The notes: generated from the letters alone by a model not told the origin. DNA of 64,000 nucleotides from Polynucleobacter duraquae (GCF_000973625.1 NZ_CP007501.1:620001-684000); one strand, 5' to 3'. Counted from the stretch's first letter, positions 7,631 through 17,719 are shown. Made by a program: numbers and translations.

Positions 7631-9502
7631 ATGCCCAAGCTCCACGCCATCCGCCAAATCCCCCATTTGCTACTCTTAGCCCTTCTGGCTGGGGTGGCGT
7701 TTCATTCGGCTCATGGTGCGCAGGGGATCGCTCAATACGGTAAGCCCAAATACGCTGATGGATTTAGCCATTTTGATTACGTCAATCCCCAGGCGCCTAG
7801 GGGTGGCACCTTAACTTTGCCTAACCCCGATCGTCGCACTAGCTTTGATAAGTTCAATCCATTTACGCTGCGTGGTGTGACAGCCCCTGGTATCGCTCAA
7901 CTGATGTTTGAGTCTTTGGCGGTGGGTAGTGCAGATGAGGTCTCTAGTGCCTACGGTCTGATTGCGGAAGATATTGCAGTGGCACCCGACAAGATGTCAG
8001 TGGTATTTTGGATTCGACCTGAGGCAAAGTTTTCAGATGGCAATGCGATTTTGGCCGGTGACGTAAAGCATAGCTTTGATACCTTGATGAGCTCACTTGC
8101 CAATCCACAATTTAAAACGGTGTATGCCGATGTGAAGCAGGCAGTAGTTATTTCGGATCGCATAATCCGTTTCGACTTTAAGAATCGCAATCCTGAATTA
8201 CCAGTGATGGTGGGTACCTTGCCGGTGTTCTCTCGCAACTGGGGTAAGAAGCCCGATGGCAGTATTACCCCATTTGATAAGTTGACCTTTGAGCACCCAA
8301 TAGCCAGTGGTCCGTATGTGATCGAGTCTTATAAAGCTGGCAAGACCATGATCTTTAAACGTAATCCCAATTACTGGGGTGATCAAGGTGCTAAGCCGCT
8401 CAATGTCCGTGTTGGTTTTTACAACTTTGATCGCGTGAACTACAAACTTTACAGTGATGATGCCGTTCGTTTAGAAGCTTTCAAGGCTGGAGAGTTCGAT
8501 GCATTAGTAGAGTACCGCGCGAAGAATTGGGCTAAGAGTTATGTGGGTCCTAGATTTAATGATGGCACTTTAGAGAAGAAAGCGTTTCTCAATCACAATG
8601 GCGCTGGCATGCAAGGTTTTGCAATGAATGTACGTCGACCGATTTTTCAGGATCCACGGGTACGACAAGCCTTAGGGTATGCGCTTGACTTTGAGTGGTT
8701 AAATCGCCAACTCTTCTTTGAGCAATACAGTCGCATCAATAGCTACTTTACGAACAGTGATCTGAGTGCGAATTTCGATGGCCCTCGCAAGCCTACCGAA
8801 GCGGAGTTGAAACTACTCAAGCCTCTAAAAGCCCAATATCCTAAGTGGGTACCTGATGCTGTCTTTGATGCAATGCCAGCCGCACCCTCAACCGCCTCAC
8901 CCGATAGCTTGCGTCAGAATCTGCGCAAAGCACGTGATTTGTTGGCTCAGGCTGGTTGGCAATACCGTGATGGTGCATTACGGAATATGCAGGGTGAGCC
9001 TTTCCGATTTGAGATGGTCGAGGACGGCCCATTTTTCTTGAGAGTGATTTCATCTTACGTTCGCAATTTAGAGAAGCTGGGTATTCAGGTTGATATTCGG
9101 ACGAGTGATTTTGCTTTGCATCAGAAACGTATGGATGAGTACGACTTTGATATGACGACCATTCGCTTCCCAGACTCACAAAGCCCAGGTAATGAATTGT
9201 GGGATCGCTTTGGTAGTCAGGCCGCAAAAGAAAAAGGTTCTGACAATGTGATTGGGGTTCAATCACCCGTAGTTGATGCTTTGGTAGATGCCATTGTGAA
9301 AGCTCAGACTCGCGAAGAGTTACGTGCTGCTACTAGAGCCTTAGACCGTGTGCTTTGGAATAGTTACTACGTTATTCCTCAGTGGTACAACCCGACGCAT
9401 CGAATCGCGTATCGTAAGGAGATGCGCTATCCAGAACCGCCTTTGTATTACACCGCTGAATCTTGGATTCTGCTCAATTGGTGGAAAGAGGGGGCGCGCT
9501 AA
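7631..9502 (+). CDS. yejA: Peptide ABC transporter substrate-binding protein, YejA-like
   Basis: A family 5 extracellular solute-binding protein of about 623 residues that captures oligopeptides in the periplasm. I chose the ATG at 7631 because it gives a standard signal peptide (LLLLALLAGVAF, cleavage near AHGA-Q). An in-frame TTG at 7607 would add eight residues ahead of it. Neither start has a clear ribosome site. YejA-type features include the N-terminal YGKPKY...HFDYVNP block, FNPFTLRG, and GPYVIESYKAGK near residue 219. It is first in a four-gene operon with two permeases and a fused ATPase. Confidence 0.9.
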   Translation: MPKLHAIRQIPHLLLLALLAGVAFHSAHGAQGIAQYGKPKYADGFSHFDYVNPQAPRGGTLTLPNPDRRTSFDKFNPFTLRGVTAPGIAQLMFESLAVGSADEVSSAYGLIAEDIAVAPDKMSVVFWIRPEAKFSDGNAILAGDVKHSFDTLMSSLANPQFKTVYADVKQAVVISDRIIRFDFKNRNPELPVMVGTLPVFSRNWGKKPDGSITPFDKLTFEHPIASGPYVIESYKAGKTMIFKRNPNYWGDQGAKPLNVRVGFYNFDRVNYKLYSDDAVRLEAFKAGEFDALVEYRAKNWAKSYVGPRFNDGTLEKKAFLNHNGAGMQGFAMNVRRPIFQDPRVRQALGYALDFEWLNRQLFFEQYSRINSYFTNSDLSANFDGPRKPTEAELKLLKPLKAQYPKWVPDAVFDAMPAAPSTASPDSLRQNLRKARDLLAQAGWQYRDGALRNMQGEPFRFEMVEDGPFFLRVISSYVRNLEKLGIQVDIRTSDFALHQKRMDEYDFDMTTIRFPDSQSPGNELWDRFGSQAAKEKGSDNVIGVQSPVVDALVDAIVKAQTREELRAATRALDRVLWNSYYVIPQWYNPTHRIAYRKEMRYPEPPLYYTAESWILLNWWKEGAR

Positions 9503-10578
9503 TGCAAGGGCAAATGTGGTCATATATTTTCAAGCGTGTGCTCTTGATGATTCCCACCTTGTTAGGTGTCTTAACTCTGACATTTGCTGTGGTGCAATTT
9601 GTACCGGGTGGCCCAGTTGAGCAGTTGATGTTAGAGCTCAAGGGTAAGGGTGATGCTGCAGTTAGTGGTGCGGAGTCTTCAGGTGGTGGAAGTAACTACC
9701 GTGGTCGCCAAGGAGTGGATGCTGAGCGCTTGGCTGAGGTGAAGGCTTTGTATGGTTTTGATAAGCCACCAGTAGAGCGCTATTTCATGATGCTCAAACG
9801 TTTTGCGCAATTCGATTTGGGTCAGAGCTATTACCAACACCAAAGTGTTTGGCAATTAGTAGTCTCTAAATTACCTGTTTCTATCAGTATTGGTTTGTGG
9901 ACTTTCTTTCTGACGTATTTGGTATCGATACCCTTGGGTATAGCCAAGGCAGTCAGAGATGGCTCTCGCTTTGATGCGGTAACGAGTACGATGATTTTGG
10001 TGGGCTATGCCATTCCAGGTTTTGTGCTGGGCGTTCTGTTGCTCGTCATTTTTGGTGGCGGCAGTTTCCTGCAGATCTTCCCCTTGCGAGGGCTGACTTC
10101 AGATAACTGGAGTGAGCTCAGCATGATAGGCAAGGTAATGGATTATTTATGGCATTTAGTTTTGCCAATTACCGCCTCTGTTTTAGGTAGCTTTGCTGTG
10201 ATCACCATGCTGACTAAAAACTCTTTTCTAGAGGAGATTCGTAAGCAGTATGTATTAACTGCGAGAGCCAAAGGCCTCACCGAAAAACAAGTGCTATGGA
10301 AACATGTGTTCCGCAATGCGCTCCTTCCTTTGGTGACTGGCTTTCCAGCGGCATTTATTGGCGCCTTCTTTACGGGCTCACTACTGATCGAAACCCTATT
10401 TTCTTTAGATGGACTCGGTTTGCTTTCCTATGAGTCCGTTATGCGACGTGACTACCCAGTGGTTTTCGGAACACTCTATCTCTTTACGCTGATCGGCTTG
10501 TTTACGAAGTTGATTTCAGATCTTTGCTATGTCTACATTGACCCACGCATCCAGTTTGGTGCGGGAGGTGGCTCATGA
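9502..10578 (+). CDS. yejB: Peptide ABC transporter permease, YejB-like
   Basis: A 358-residue inner-membrane permease of the DppB/OppB type. It has an N-terminal membrane segment (LLMIPTLLGVLTLTF), a long periplasmic region, five more segments, and the EAA loop that contacts the ATPase (TARAKGLTEKQVLWKHVFRN, near residue 254). I chose the ATG at 9502, which overlaps the yejA stop by one base and has a strong AGAGGGGG ribosome site. A longer frame from 9463 would run into yejA. The extended region before the second membrane segment is typical of YejB. Confidence 0.93.
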   Translation: MQGQMWSYIFKRVLLMIPTLLGVLTLTFAVVQFVPGGPVEQLMLELKGKGDAAVSGAESSGGGSNYRGRQGVDAERLAEVKALYGFDKPPVERYFMMLKRFAQFDLGQSYYQHQSVWQLVVSKLPVSISIGLWTFFLTYLVSIPLGIAKAVRDGSRFDAVTSTMILVGYAIPGFVLGVLLLVIFGGGSFLQIFPLRGLTSDNWSELSMIGKVMDYLWHLVLPITASVLGSFAVITMLTKNSFLEEIRKQYVLTARAKGLTEKQVLWKHVFRNALLPLVTGFPAAFIGAFFTGSLLIETLFSLDGLGLLSYESVMRRDYPVVFGTLYLFTLIGLFTKLISDLCYVYIDPRIQFGAGGGS

Positions 10579-11600
10579 GTCGCTGGCATCGATTTAAAAA
10601 TAGTCGCATGGGTTACGCCAGCCTTTGGATCTTCATGATCCTATTTGGTCTCTCCATGGGCGCTGAGCTAATTGCGAATGACAAACCCCTCATTGTTCGC
10701 TATGAAGGAAAATTCTATTTCCCCATTGTGAAGTCACAACCTGAGAGAGTGTTTGGGGGTGACTTTGCGACGCCAACCGATTTTTTAGATCCGGATATTC
10801 GTTACAACATTACTAGCAAGGGTAATTGGGCAATTTATCCACCCATCCCGTATAGCTATGAAACGCTCAATTACTTCTCAAAAGTACCTAATCCTGCGCC
10901 ACCATCGCTTGATAACTGGTTAGGCACTGATGATCGTGGGCGCGACGTTTTATCTCGTTTAATTTATGGCTTTCGTCTATCGATTTTGTTTGGCTTAGCT
11001 CTCACCATTGTGGGTGTCAGTGTGGGCATTATCACCGGCTCTTTAATGGGATTCTTTGGCGGCAAGTTCGATCTGGTTTCTCAGCGTTTGATTGAGATAT
11101 GGTCGGCGATGCCAGAGCTATATCTTCTCATCATCTTTGCCTCTATCTTTAACCCAAGTATTTGGCTACTGATTATTTTGCTGGCAGCATTTGGTTGGAT
11201 GGGCTTATCTGATTATGTACGTGCAGAGTTCTTCCGTAATCGCGCACTAGAGTACGTTCGTGCAGCCCGCGCATTGGGCTTAACCAATCTACAAATTATG
11301 TGGCGCCATATTCTGCCGAATAGTTTGACTCCCGTTATTACCTTTCTTCCCTTCAGAATGAGTGCGGCGATCTTATCGCTCACCAGTTTAGATTTCTTAG
11401 GTTTAGGCGTGCCACCAGGAACGCCGAGTCTCGGTGAATTGCTCTCTCAGGGAAAAAGTAATTTAGATGCTTGGTGGATTTCACTATCGACCTTTATTGT
11501 TTTAGTAGCTACCTTACTCTTGCTCACTTTTATGGGTGAGGCTTTGCGCGATGCCTTTGATTCTCGTAAATCGGGCACGATGAGTGGAGGCCGTTCATGA
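10575..11600 (+). CDS. yejE: Peptide ABC transporter permease, YejE-like
   Basis: The second permease of the importer (341 residues, DppC/OppC type). It has an N-terminal membrane segment, a long periplasmic insert (about residues 35-110) as in YejE, the LGTDDRGRDVLSRLIYGFR motif near 115, and an EAA loop (AARALGLTNLQIMWRHILPN near 231). Its ATG overlaps the yejB stop by four bases and its own stop overlaps yejF by four, so the operon is tightly coupled. Confidence 0.93.
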   Translation: MSRWHRFKNSRMGYASLWIFMILFGLSMGAELIANDKPLIVRYEGKFYFPIVKSQPERVFGGDFATPTDFLDPDIRYNITSKGNWAIYPPIPYSYETLNYFSKVPNPAPPSLDNWLGTDDRGRDVLSRLIYGFRLSILFGLALTIVGVSVGIITGSLMGFFGGKFDLVSQRLIEIWSAMPELYLLIIFASIFNPSIWLLIILLAAFGWMGLSDYVRAEFFRNRALEYVRAARALGLTNLQIMWRHILPNSLTPVITFLPFRMSAAILSLTSLDFLGLGVPPGTPSLGELLSQGKSNLDAWWISLSTFIVLVATLLLLTFMGEALRDAFDSRKSGTMSGGRS

Positions 11601-13264
11601 GTTCCGTGAAAACTGCAGCTCCACTCCTACGCTATGAAGATTTTTCAATTTCATTTGGGTCGGGTCGGCGTGAAAAATTTGCCGTGAGCCATCTTGATCT
11701 AGAGATTGGTGTGGGCGAGCGAGTTGCCCTAGTTGGAGAGTCTGGCTCAGGTAAGACGCTGACTGCATTAGCGCCACTGCGCCTTGAGCCGGAGGGTGCA
11801 AAAACATCTGGTCGAATTTTGTGGAGTGGCAAGAGTACAGATACTAGTTCTCCCCCAGTGAATTTGCTAGATATGCCCATACAGTCTATTCGTGAAATTC
11901 GTGGACGTGAAATTGCCATGGTATTTCAGGAGCCGATGACTGCGCTCAATCCTTTATTTACTATCGGCAATCAGATTGTTGAGGCAGTGCAAATTGATGA
12001 ACTATTGATCACCAAGGCTGATGCGATGTCTGCGGCAATTGAGCTGCTTAAGAAAACCGGCATTCCTGAACCAGAGAAGCGTTTCCACTCTTATCCTCAC
12101 CAATTATCTGGTGGACAGCGTCAACGCGCCATGATTGCGATGGCATTAGCTTGTAAACCCAGATTACTCATTGCAGATGAGCCAACTACCGCTTTAGACG
12201 TCAGCTTGCGTTTGCAGATTTTGGATTTACTTAAAGAGTTACAAGAGGAGTCTAAAGATCACGGTGGCATGGCAATCTTGTTGATCACACATGATCTCAA
12301 CTTGGTTAAACATTTTGCTCAGCGCGTTGCAGTTCTCAATCAGGGCAACCTCATGGAGGTGGGACCTACAAAGCAAGTCTTTGAGCATCCAGATGATGCG
12401 TATACAAAAGCCTTGGTAAATAGTGAGCCTGTTCGCGATTTAGCGCCAGTAATGCCTTTGGCGCCGGTGTTATTAAAAACGGAGAACTTGTCTGTTTCTT
12501 ATCCAGGTACAGAGTCCACCGCTTGGTTTAAAAAACCCCCACGTCATCAAGTGCTGCGTAAGGTCAGCTTTGAGCTGAAGCAGGGGCAGACTATCGGAGT
12601 GATTGGTGAGTCCGGTTCAGGCAAGACTACTTTAGGCATGGCGGTTTTAGGCTTGTTAGGTGATTCTGCAGCTGAGATCACTGGCACAGTAGATATATTA
12701 GGTCAGGATTGGCAAAAGTTAAAACCAATAGAACGCCGAGCCATGCGTTCTAGTTTGCAGGTGATTTTTCAAGATCCGTTTGGTTCGCTTTCTCCACGCA
12801 TGAACGTAATGCAAATTGTTTCAGAGGGTTTGGATGTGCACTTTCCGAATTTGTCTGCAGCGGAGCGTGAGTCCCGCGTCCTCGATATTTTGCGAGAGGT
12901 AGGAATTGATCGTTCCGCTCTCACGCGTTATCCCCATGAATTCTCTGGTGGTCAGAGGCAGCGCATTGCGATTGCTCGCGCTTTGATTTTGAAGCCGCAG
13001 ATCTTGGTATTAGACGAGCCAACTTCGGCATTAGATGTATCGATTCAAAAACAGGTGCTCGCTTTGTTGACTGAGCTCCAGAAAAAATACAACTTAGCCT
13101 ATTTGATGATTAGCCATGATTTGGCGGTCATTCGGGCAATGTCACATGAGGTGATGGTGCTCAAAGGGGGTAGGGTGGTGGAGTTTGGTGATACTGAGAC
13201 CCTCATTCAGCACCCTCGGCAGACGTATACCCAAGAACTATTTGCAGCTGCTGAGCTGAGTTAA
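11597..13264 (+). CDS. yejF: Peptide ABC transporter, fused double ATPase, YejF-like
   Basis: A 555-residue cytoplasmic protein with two complete ABC ATPase domains, which powers the YejB/YejE permease. Domain 1: Walker A GESGSGKT at residues 47-54, signature LSGGQRQR near 172, Walker B LLIADEP near 193. Domain 2: Walker A GESGSGKTT near 336, signature FSGGQRQR near 449, Walker B ILVLDEP near 469. Each domain ends with the oligopeptide/dipeptide C-terminal extension (EHPDDAYTKAL and QHPRQTYTQELF). All catalytic motifs are intact. Confidence 0.95.
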   Translation: MSSVKTAAPLLRYEDFSISFGSGRREKFAVSHLDLEIGVGERVALVGESGSGKTLTALAPLRLEPEGAKTSGRILWSGKSTDTSSPPVNLLDMPIQSIREIRGREIAMVFQEPMTALNPLFTIGNQIVEAVQIDELLITKADAMSAAIELLKKTGIPEPEKRFHSYPHQLSGGQRQRAMIAMALACKPRLLIADEPTTALDVSLRLQILDLLKELQEESKDHGGMAILLITHDLNLVKHFAQRVAVLNQGNLMEVGPTKQVFEHPDDAYTKALVNSEPVRDLAPVMPLAPVLLKTENLSVSYPGTESTAWFKKPPRHQVLRKVSFELKQGQTIGVIGESGSGKTTLGMAVLGLLGDSAAEITGTVDILGQDWQKLKPIERRAMRSSLQVIFQDPFGSLSPRMNVMQIVSEGLDVHFPNLSAAERESRVLDILREVGIDRSALTRYPHEFSGGQRQRIAIARALILKPQILVLDEPTSALDVSIQKQVLALLTELQKKYNLAYLMISHDLAVIRAMSHEVMVLKGGRVVEFGDTETLIQHPRQTYTQELFAAAELS

Positions 13265-13355
13265 ATGGGCTCTGCAAGGGGCTAAAGTGGTGCATTTATG
13301 CCCCATAATGACAAATATACTATTCAAAACAAAGAGTTACCCCAAGGCTTAGTAC

Positions 13356-13384
13356 TTGGTGAAATGGGTCTTCTTTGTTAGAAT
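13356..13384 (+). promoter_or_regulatory. Candidate promoter for the NlpC/P60-like gene
   Basis: A -35-like TTGGTG (13356-13361) and a -10-like TAGAAT (13379-13384) are separated by exactly 17 bases. The -10 box ends only six bases before the ATG, so transcription would start at or next to the start codon. Confidence 0.45.
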
Positions 13385-13390
13385 CGGGCG

Positions 13391-14074
13391 ATGTCCCTTA
13401 AAAAAGACCTCTTGCCAATGCTGATCAAGCAGTTGCCGATTGCTGCGCTGATTGCAATCATATTGGCTGCTAATCCTGCGCAAGCTGCAGACGCTGTTGC
13501 TGATGCTGCAAAAGACGTGCCCGCAGAAGTGGCCAAAGAGATTCCAAAAGAAACGATGTTTCAGGCAGGCAAGTCTTACTTCGCTCGCGTGTCAGATCGA
13601 TTGGCAGACTCGGTTACCGGCAAGTCAGAAGAATTAATTAACCGCGCTATGGAAGTGATTGGTGTGCGTTATCGCTGGGATGCAGAGTTGCCCCAATCTG
13701 GTTTGGACGGTAGTAGTTTTGTTGGCTACGTTTTTAAAGATAAGCTAGGTTTTTTATTGCCACGCAAATCTACTCAAATGAGTCGAGTGGGCAAACCCAT
13801 TACCCGTGAAGAATTGCAACCTGGCGATTTAGTGTTCTTTAACACCATGCGTTTAACTTTCTCGCATGTCGGCATTTATGTTGGCGACAATAAGTTTATT
13901 CATTCCCCATCCAAAGGCACTAGTGTGCGTGTAGACGACCTCGGTAGTCTTTACTGGGATAAGCGCTTTGATGGCGCTCGCCGCTTAGATGGCAGCGACA
14001 ACTTGGGTGATGCAGAGCGTAAAGAGTTGTTGAATGAAGTGAATAAACTCAAACGCAAATCTCGTAGTCTCTAA
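13391..14074 (+). CDS. NlpC/P60-like cell-wall protein lacking the catalytic cysteine
   Basis: A 227-residue secreted protein with a signal peptide (IAALIAIILAANPAQA, cleavage near residue 32) and a C-terminal NlpC/P60 fold (about residues 80-200). Family members cut peptidoglycan peptide stems with a Cys-His-His/polar triad. Here the nucleophile motif, normally G-[FL]-D-C-S-G-[FL]-V, reads GLDGSSFV, so Gly107 replaces the Cys. The His motif FSHVGIYVG (His159) and the later His171 remain. It is therefore probably inactive as a peptidase and may bind cell wall or regulate a partner. The ATG lacks a ribosome site; a second Met at residue 10 is possible. Confidence 0.85.
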   Translation: MSLKKDLLPMLIKQLPIAALIAIILAANPAQAADAVADAAKDVPAEVAKEIPKETMFQAGKSYFARVSDRLADSVTGKSEELINRAMEVIGVRYRWDAELPQSGLDGSSFVGYVFKDKLGFLLPRKSTQMSRVGKPITREELQPGDLVFFNTMRLTFSHVGIYVGDNKFIHSPSKGTSVRVDDLGSLYWDKRFDGARRLDGSDNLGDAERKELLNEVNKLKRKSRSL

Positions 14075-14093
14075 TCCTCCAGCTGAAATATTT

Positions 14094-15008
14094 TCAGCCC
14101 TTCAATCTCTCTTTAATTAGTGCCATTTGCTCCTGTGCAGCAACCTCTCCAGCAAGGATGGCGGCATTCCTGGATTTGAAGTCACCGCTACTCATTTGCT
14201 TGAGGTGAGGCGTAATCACAATATCCGCGCTCTTGAGTTCATACTGATTAATACTTCGCTGCATGATGGATATCGTTTGTTGCATCACGCCAAAGGTTCC
14301 GCTGGCATCTTGATGAACGGGTTCTGACGAGATGTTGACCGCAATCACCAGCGTTGCACCCATCTGCCTGGCATAACTTACTGGTACTGGAGCAACTAAG
14401 CCACCATCAACATATTCTTTGCCGCTGATGACTGCTGGCTGGAATACACCTGGAACACTGCAGGAGGCGCGTACCGCTAGACCTGTATTGCCAGAGCGAA
14501 ACAAAATACCTTTGCCTGATTGCAGTTCAGTTGCCACAATTCCCAGGGGTATGCGCATTTGTTCGATAGACTTATTTTGCACCTCACGATTCACCATGTT
14601 TTGCAGGGCGTCACCTTTAATCAGGCCGCCAAACCTTCCAGCAAAGGGGAGTCCCCAGTCGGCTATGGTTGCTTCATCCAGATTTAAGGCTAGCCGATTG
14701 AGATCATTTCCGGTGGCGCCAGAGGCAAATAGTGCCGCAATAACGCTTCCGGCACTACTACCGACCACGATATCGGGCCGAATACCTTGCGCCTCTAATG
14801 CCTTGATAACACCCACATGGGCAAAACCTCGAGCGGCACCTGCCCCTAAGGCAAGGCCAATGACAGGTTTGCGACTGCCCATTAAGCTACACCCAGTCAG
14901 ACTTGAGCCTCCAATGAGGGCCCCTAAACCTAAGCCTAAACCAAGGAAACGACGTCTCGTCTCGGCCTCGGGGGATAAAAGAGGGGTTATGGCTGTAATT
15001 TCGTGCAT
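14094..15008 (-). CDS. Patatin-like phospholipase, predicted lipoprotein
   Basis: A 304-residue serine hydrolase of the RssA/patatin group. The oxyanion glycine-rich loop (GLALGAGAARGFAHVG, residues 51-66), the nucleophile elbow GSSAG (Ser85) and the catalytic Asp in DGG (Asp201) are all present. The N-terminus has consecutive arginines (RRRFLGLG) before a hydrophobic stretch and a lipobox ending LTGC (Cys40). It is probably exported, perhaps by Tat, and lipid-anchored. It converges on the NlpC/P60-like gene with only 19 bp between the stops. Likely acts on envelope phospholipids; substrate unknown. Confidence 0.88.
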   Translation of the reverse strand: MHEITAITPLLSPEAETRRRFLGLGLGLGALIGGSSLTGCSLMGSRKPVIGLALGAGAARGFAHVGVIKALEAQGIRPDIVVGSSAGSVIAALFASGATGNDLNRLALNLDEATIADWGLPFAGRFGGLIKGDALQNMVNREVQNKSIEQMRIPLGIVATELQSGKGILFRSGNTGLAVRASCSVPGVFQPAVISGKEYVDGGLVAPVPVSYARQMGATLVIAVNISSEPVHQDASGTFGVMQQTISIMQRSINQYELKSADIVITPHLKQMSSGDFKSRNAAILAGEVAAQEQMALIKERLKG

Positions 15009-15178
15009 ATAGCTATTGTATTGAGCCTCCCTTATAATGGCTGAAGGTGAGCGAAAAAGACTTTATTTGAGCGCAGGCAGTTCTCCAATATGATTTTCGG
15101 AGATCAATTGCCCGTTGTAGCTAAATAGCACCACCAGAACACTGCCAACCCATTACTGAAATACATTTTTATAGTCTC

Positions 15179-15196
15179 ATCAGGTCCTTACCTGAT
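15179..15196 (+). promoter_or_regulatory. Hairpin in the scpB leader
   Basis: A perfect 7-bp stem (ATCAGGT pairing with ACCTGAT) with a CCTT loop ends 12 bases before the scpB ATG, where a ribosome site would be expected. No Shine-Dalgarno sequence is visible between it and the start. It could affect translation initiation; no function is shown. Confidence 0.4.
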
Positions 15197-15208
15197 AGCC
15201 CGAATTTT

Positions 15209-15934
15209 ATGGATGATCACAATAAACGCGTAATTGAAACAGCTCTCTTGTGCGCGCAAGAACCACTCACAGTTGCCGATATGACGCGCTTATTTGTCGA
15301 AGATATTGCCCCTGGTGAAATTGATAATGCCCTTATCGAGCTTCAAAAAGCCTGGGAAGACAAAGGCATGGAGTTAGTTCACATTGCAACAGGTTGGCGC
15401 TTTCAGAGCCGCTTAGCAATGCGTGAATATCTTGATCGTTTAACCCCAGAAAAGCCACCAAAGTATTCTCGTGCTGTAATGGAAACCTTGGCGATCATTG
15501 CCTACCGCCAACCAGTGACCCGCGGTGAGATCGAAGAGATTCGTGGTGTTGCAGTAAGCAGCAATGTGATGAAGCAGTTAGAAGATCGTGGCTGGGTTGA
15601 GGTGATTGGTCATAAAGAGACTATCGGTCGTCCTGGTTTATATGCCACTACTAAGCAATTTTTAGATGACTTGAGCCTGACTAATTTACAAAGCTTACCA
15701 ATGTTAGAAGATGCTGCGCCGATGGCTGCAGCTGCGCAATTAGGTCAGGCGGTAATGGAATTTGATGCTAGCGCTACTGTTGAGACAGTCATTGAGCTAG
15801 ATGAAAATGGGCAGCCCATCATTCAGTCAACAGATGAAGAATTGGTAAACGAAGAATTCATCAGTGAAAAGACAAGTGAAGCAGTAGAAGAAGTTACTCC
15901 AGAGTCTGAAGACAAGCCAGACGAACAAAAATAA
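15209..15934 (+). CDS. scpB: Segregation and condensation protein B
   Basis: A 241-residue protein with the tandem winged-helix fold of ScpB, a partner of SMC and ScpA in chromosome condensation. Conserved blocks are [13 protein letters not shown] near residue 9, [19 protein letters not shown], and [22 protein letters not shown] near 88-109, followed by GRPGLYATT near 143. The C-terminal 60 residues are acidic and disordered. It sits 6 bp before rluB, the usual scpB-rluB arrangement. scpA is not in the window. Confidence 0.93.
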   Translation: MDDHNKRVIETALLCAQEPLTVADMTRLFVEDIAPGEIDNALIELQKAWEDKGMELVHIATGWRFQSRLAMREYLDRLTPEKPPKYSRAVMETLAIIAYRQPVTRGEIEEIRGVAVSSNVMKQLEDRGWVEVIGHKETIGRPGLYATTKQFLDDLSLTNLQSLPMLEDAAPMAAAAQLGQAVMEFDASATVETVIELDENGQPIIQSTDEELVNEEFISEKTSEAVEEVTPESEDKPDEQK

Positions 15935-15940
15935 TTATTA

Positions 15941-17692
15941 ATGACAAGTCATAACGAAAACGATTCATCTCCGATTAAATCGACATCGGATAATTCCTCT
16001 GGCTCTGAGTCTGCGCCCAATCATTCAGAGGGCGCAAAAGGCGAAGGGCGCGAAGGCGGTCCACGTCGTCCACGCCGTCAGGGTGCGGGCGCTGGTAAGC
16101 CATTTAATAAGAAACGTCCATTTAACAAGGATCGGCCTCGTCGCGAGGGCGAAGGTGGTGGAGTGCGTGAGGGTGCAAACCACTCAGCCGCCAAGCTGGC
16201 GCCAAATGTAGCAGAGAGTGAAGCCTTATTTGCTTCAGTAGTCTCTGGAGAATTCGATGCTGCATTAGATGCGCCTGAGATAGTTGAAGTTAAGAATCCA
16301 GATGGTGTGAATGAGAATGAGATTTCTCATCAAACTGGTGCAGAGCGTCGCGCACAACGTGTGCGTCATGACGATGATGCAGATGGGCCTAGCGATGATG
16401 AGATGAGCAGCTTGCAATTTGCCAACATCGATGATTTACCGCTCAGCTTGCGTGATGAAGTTTGGTCAGATTTAGATGGCTTGGATGATGAGGCTGACGA
16501 CGAAGATACTGTCAAGCTGCACAAGGTATTAGCTGATGTCGGCATGGGTTCACGTCGCGATATGGAAGACTTGATTATTCAAGGGCGCGTATCCGTAAAT
16601 GGATTGCCAGCCCATATTGGCCAGCGTATCGGACCTACAGATCAAGTGCGCATTAACGGCAAGCCAGTGCACCGCAAGATTCAGACTAAGCCACCGCGCG
16701 TGATCATGTATCACAAGCCTTCCGGTGAAATCGTGAGTCAGTCTGATCCAGAGGGTCGTCCAACTGTTTTTGATCGTTTGCCAAAGCCACGTCAAGGACG
16801 TTGGATTGCGGTTGGGCGTCTGGACTTTAATACTGAAGGTCTATTGCTATTTACAACTTCAGGCGAGCTAGCGAATCGCTTGATGCATCCTCGTTATGGT
16901 GTTGAGCGCGAGTACGCTGTCCGTATTTTGGGTGATCTGAGTCAAGAAAATATGACTCAATTAAAGAGTGGCATCACCTTAGATGATGGTCAAGCCAAAT
17001 TCTTACGCCTTTCTATGGGTGGCGGGGAGGGTGCAAACCGTTGGTACCACGTTGCTTTGACTGAAGGCCGTAACCGTGAGGTGCGCCGCATGTTTGAAGC
17101 AGTCGGACATGTCGTCTCGCGCTTGATTCGTACTCGTTATGGCATTTTCTTATTGCCTCCACGCTTGAGGCGGGGTAAGTGGGAAGAGATTGAAGCCGGT
17201 GGTATCTATAACTTAATGAAGTTTGCAGGCTTAAAAATGCCTCAACCCCAAGATAAGGGTCGTAGCCCAAGTTCTGGAGCTCACGGACGAGACCGTAATC
17301 CTGCTTCAAGCGGAGATTTTCAGCCAGACCCAATGCAAACCTCGGTTTCTTATTGGGGTTCACGGGATGCTTTAACCCAGGCGAGTGGTCATGGTGCTCT
17401 GACTCATCAAGGTCGGGGTGGCAAACCTGGCGGCGGTGGTTCGAGCGAGGGGCGCGGTCCATTTCGTGGTCGTACCCAAGGTGGGCGTCCGGGTGCAGGT
17501 TCACAGGGTGGTCAAGCTGGCGGTCAGGGTCAAAACCGCAATAAAGCCAAGAAAGTTCACCATGGACAGTCTGCTTTTGTGACGGCAAGCCCGCAAAGCC
17601 CCGGAAATGGACCTAAACGGGGGGCACCAAAAGGGCGCAAACCCTTCAATAAAGGCCCTAGAAAACCGCGGAATCCAAGCGAAAGCTTCTGA
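15941..17692 (+). CDS. rluB: 23S rRNA pseudouridine(2605) synthase
   Basis: A 583-residue protein, about twice the length of E. coli RluB because of disordered extensions. The first 180 residues are Gly/Arg/Asp-rich. An S4 RNA-binding domain follows ([19 protein letters not shown] near 186), then the RsuA/RluB catalytic domain with the active-site Asp in [11 protein letters not shown] near 293-303 and [16 protein letters not shown] near 370. The C-terminal 150 residues are Gly/Gln/Arg-rich, resembling RNA-chaperone tails. It modifies U2605 in the 50S subunit. Cotranscribed with scpB. Confidence 0.93.
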   Translation: MTSHNENDSSPIKSTSDNSSGSESAPNHSEGAKGEGREGGPRRPRRQGAGAGKPFNKKRPFNKDRPRREGEGGGVREGANHSAAKLAPNVAESEALFASVVSGEFDAALDAPEIVEVKNPDGVNENEISHQTGAERRAQRVRHDDDADGPSDDEMSSLQFANIDDLPLSLRDEVWSDLDGLDDEADDEDTVKLHKVLADVGMGSRRDMEDLIIQGRVSVNGLPAHIGQRIGPTDQVRINGKPVHRKIQTKPPRVIMYHKPSGEIVSQSDPEGRPTVFDRLPKPRQGRWIAVGRLDFNTEGLLLFTTSGELANRLMHPRYGVEREYAVRILGDLSQENMTQLKSGITLDDGQAKFLRLSMGGGEGANRWYHVALTEGRNREVRRMFEAVGHVVSRLIRTRYGIFLLPPRLRRGKWEEIEAGGIYNLMKFAGLKMPQPQDKGRSPSSGAHGRDRNPASSGDFQPDPMQTSVSYWGSRDALTQASGHGALTHQGRGGKPGGGGSSEGRGPFRGRTQGGRPGAGSQGGQAGGQGQNRNKAKKVHHGQSAFVTASPQSPGNGPKRGAPKGRKPFNKGPRKPRNPSESF

Positions 17693-17719
17693 TTTCTATC
17701 GGTTTTCCTCTAAATCAGC

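Noticed and set aside
14082..14098. GCTGAAA-TAT-TTTCAGC hairpin between nlpC/P60 and patatin genes as a terminator
   Set aside because: Low GC content, a very small loop, no T run, and it overlaps the patatin stop codon.
14419..15012. 197-codon open frame opposite the patatin-like gene
   Set aside because: The patatin frame has all catalytic motifs and a lipobox. The reverse frame is Pro/Arg/Ala-rich without any family pattern.
17013..17588. 191-codon open frame opposite rluB
   Set aside because: It covers the low-complexity tail and catalytic domain of rluB; the composition explains the open frame.
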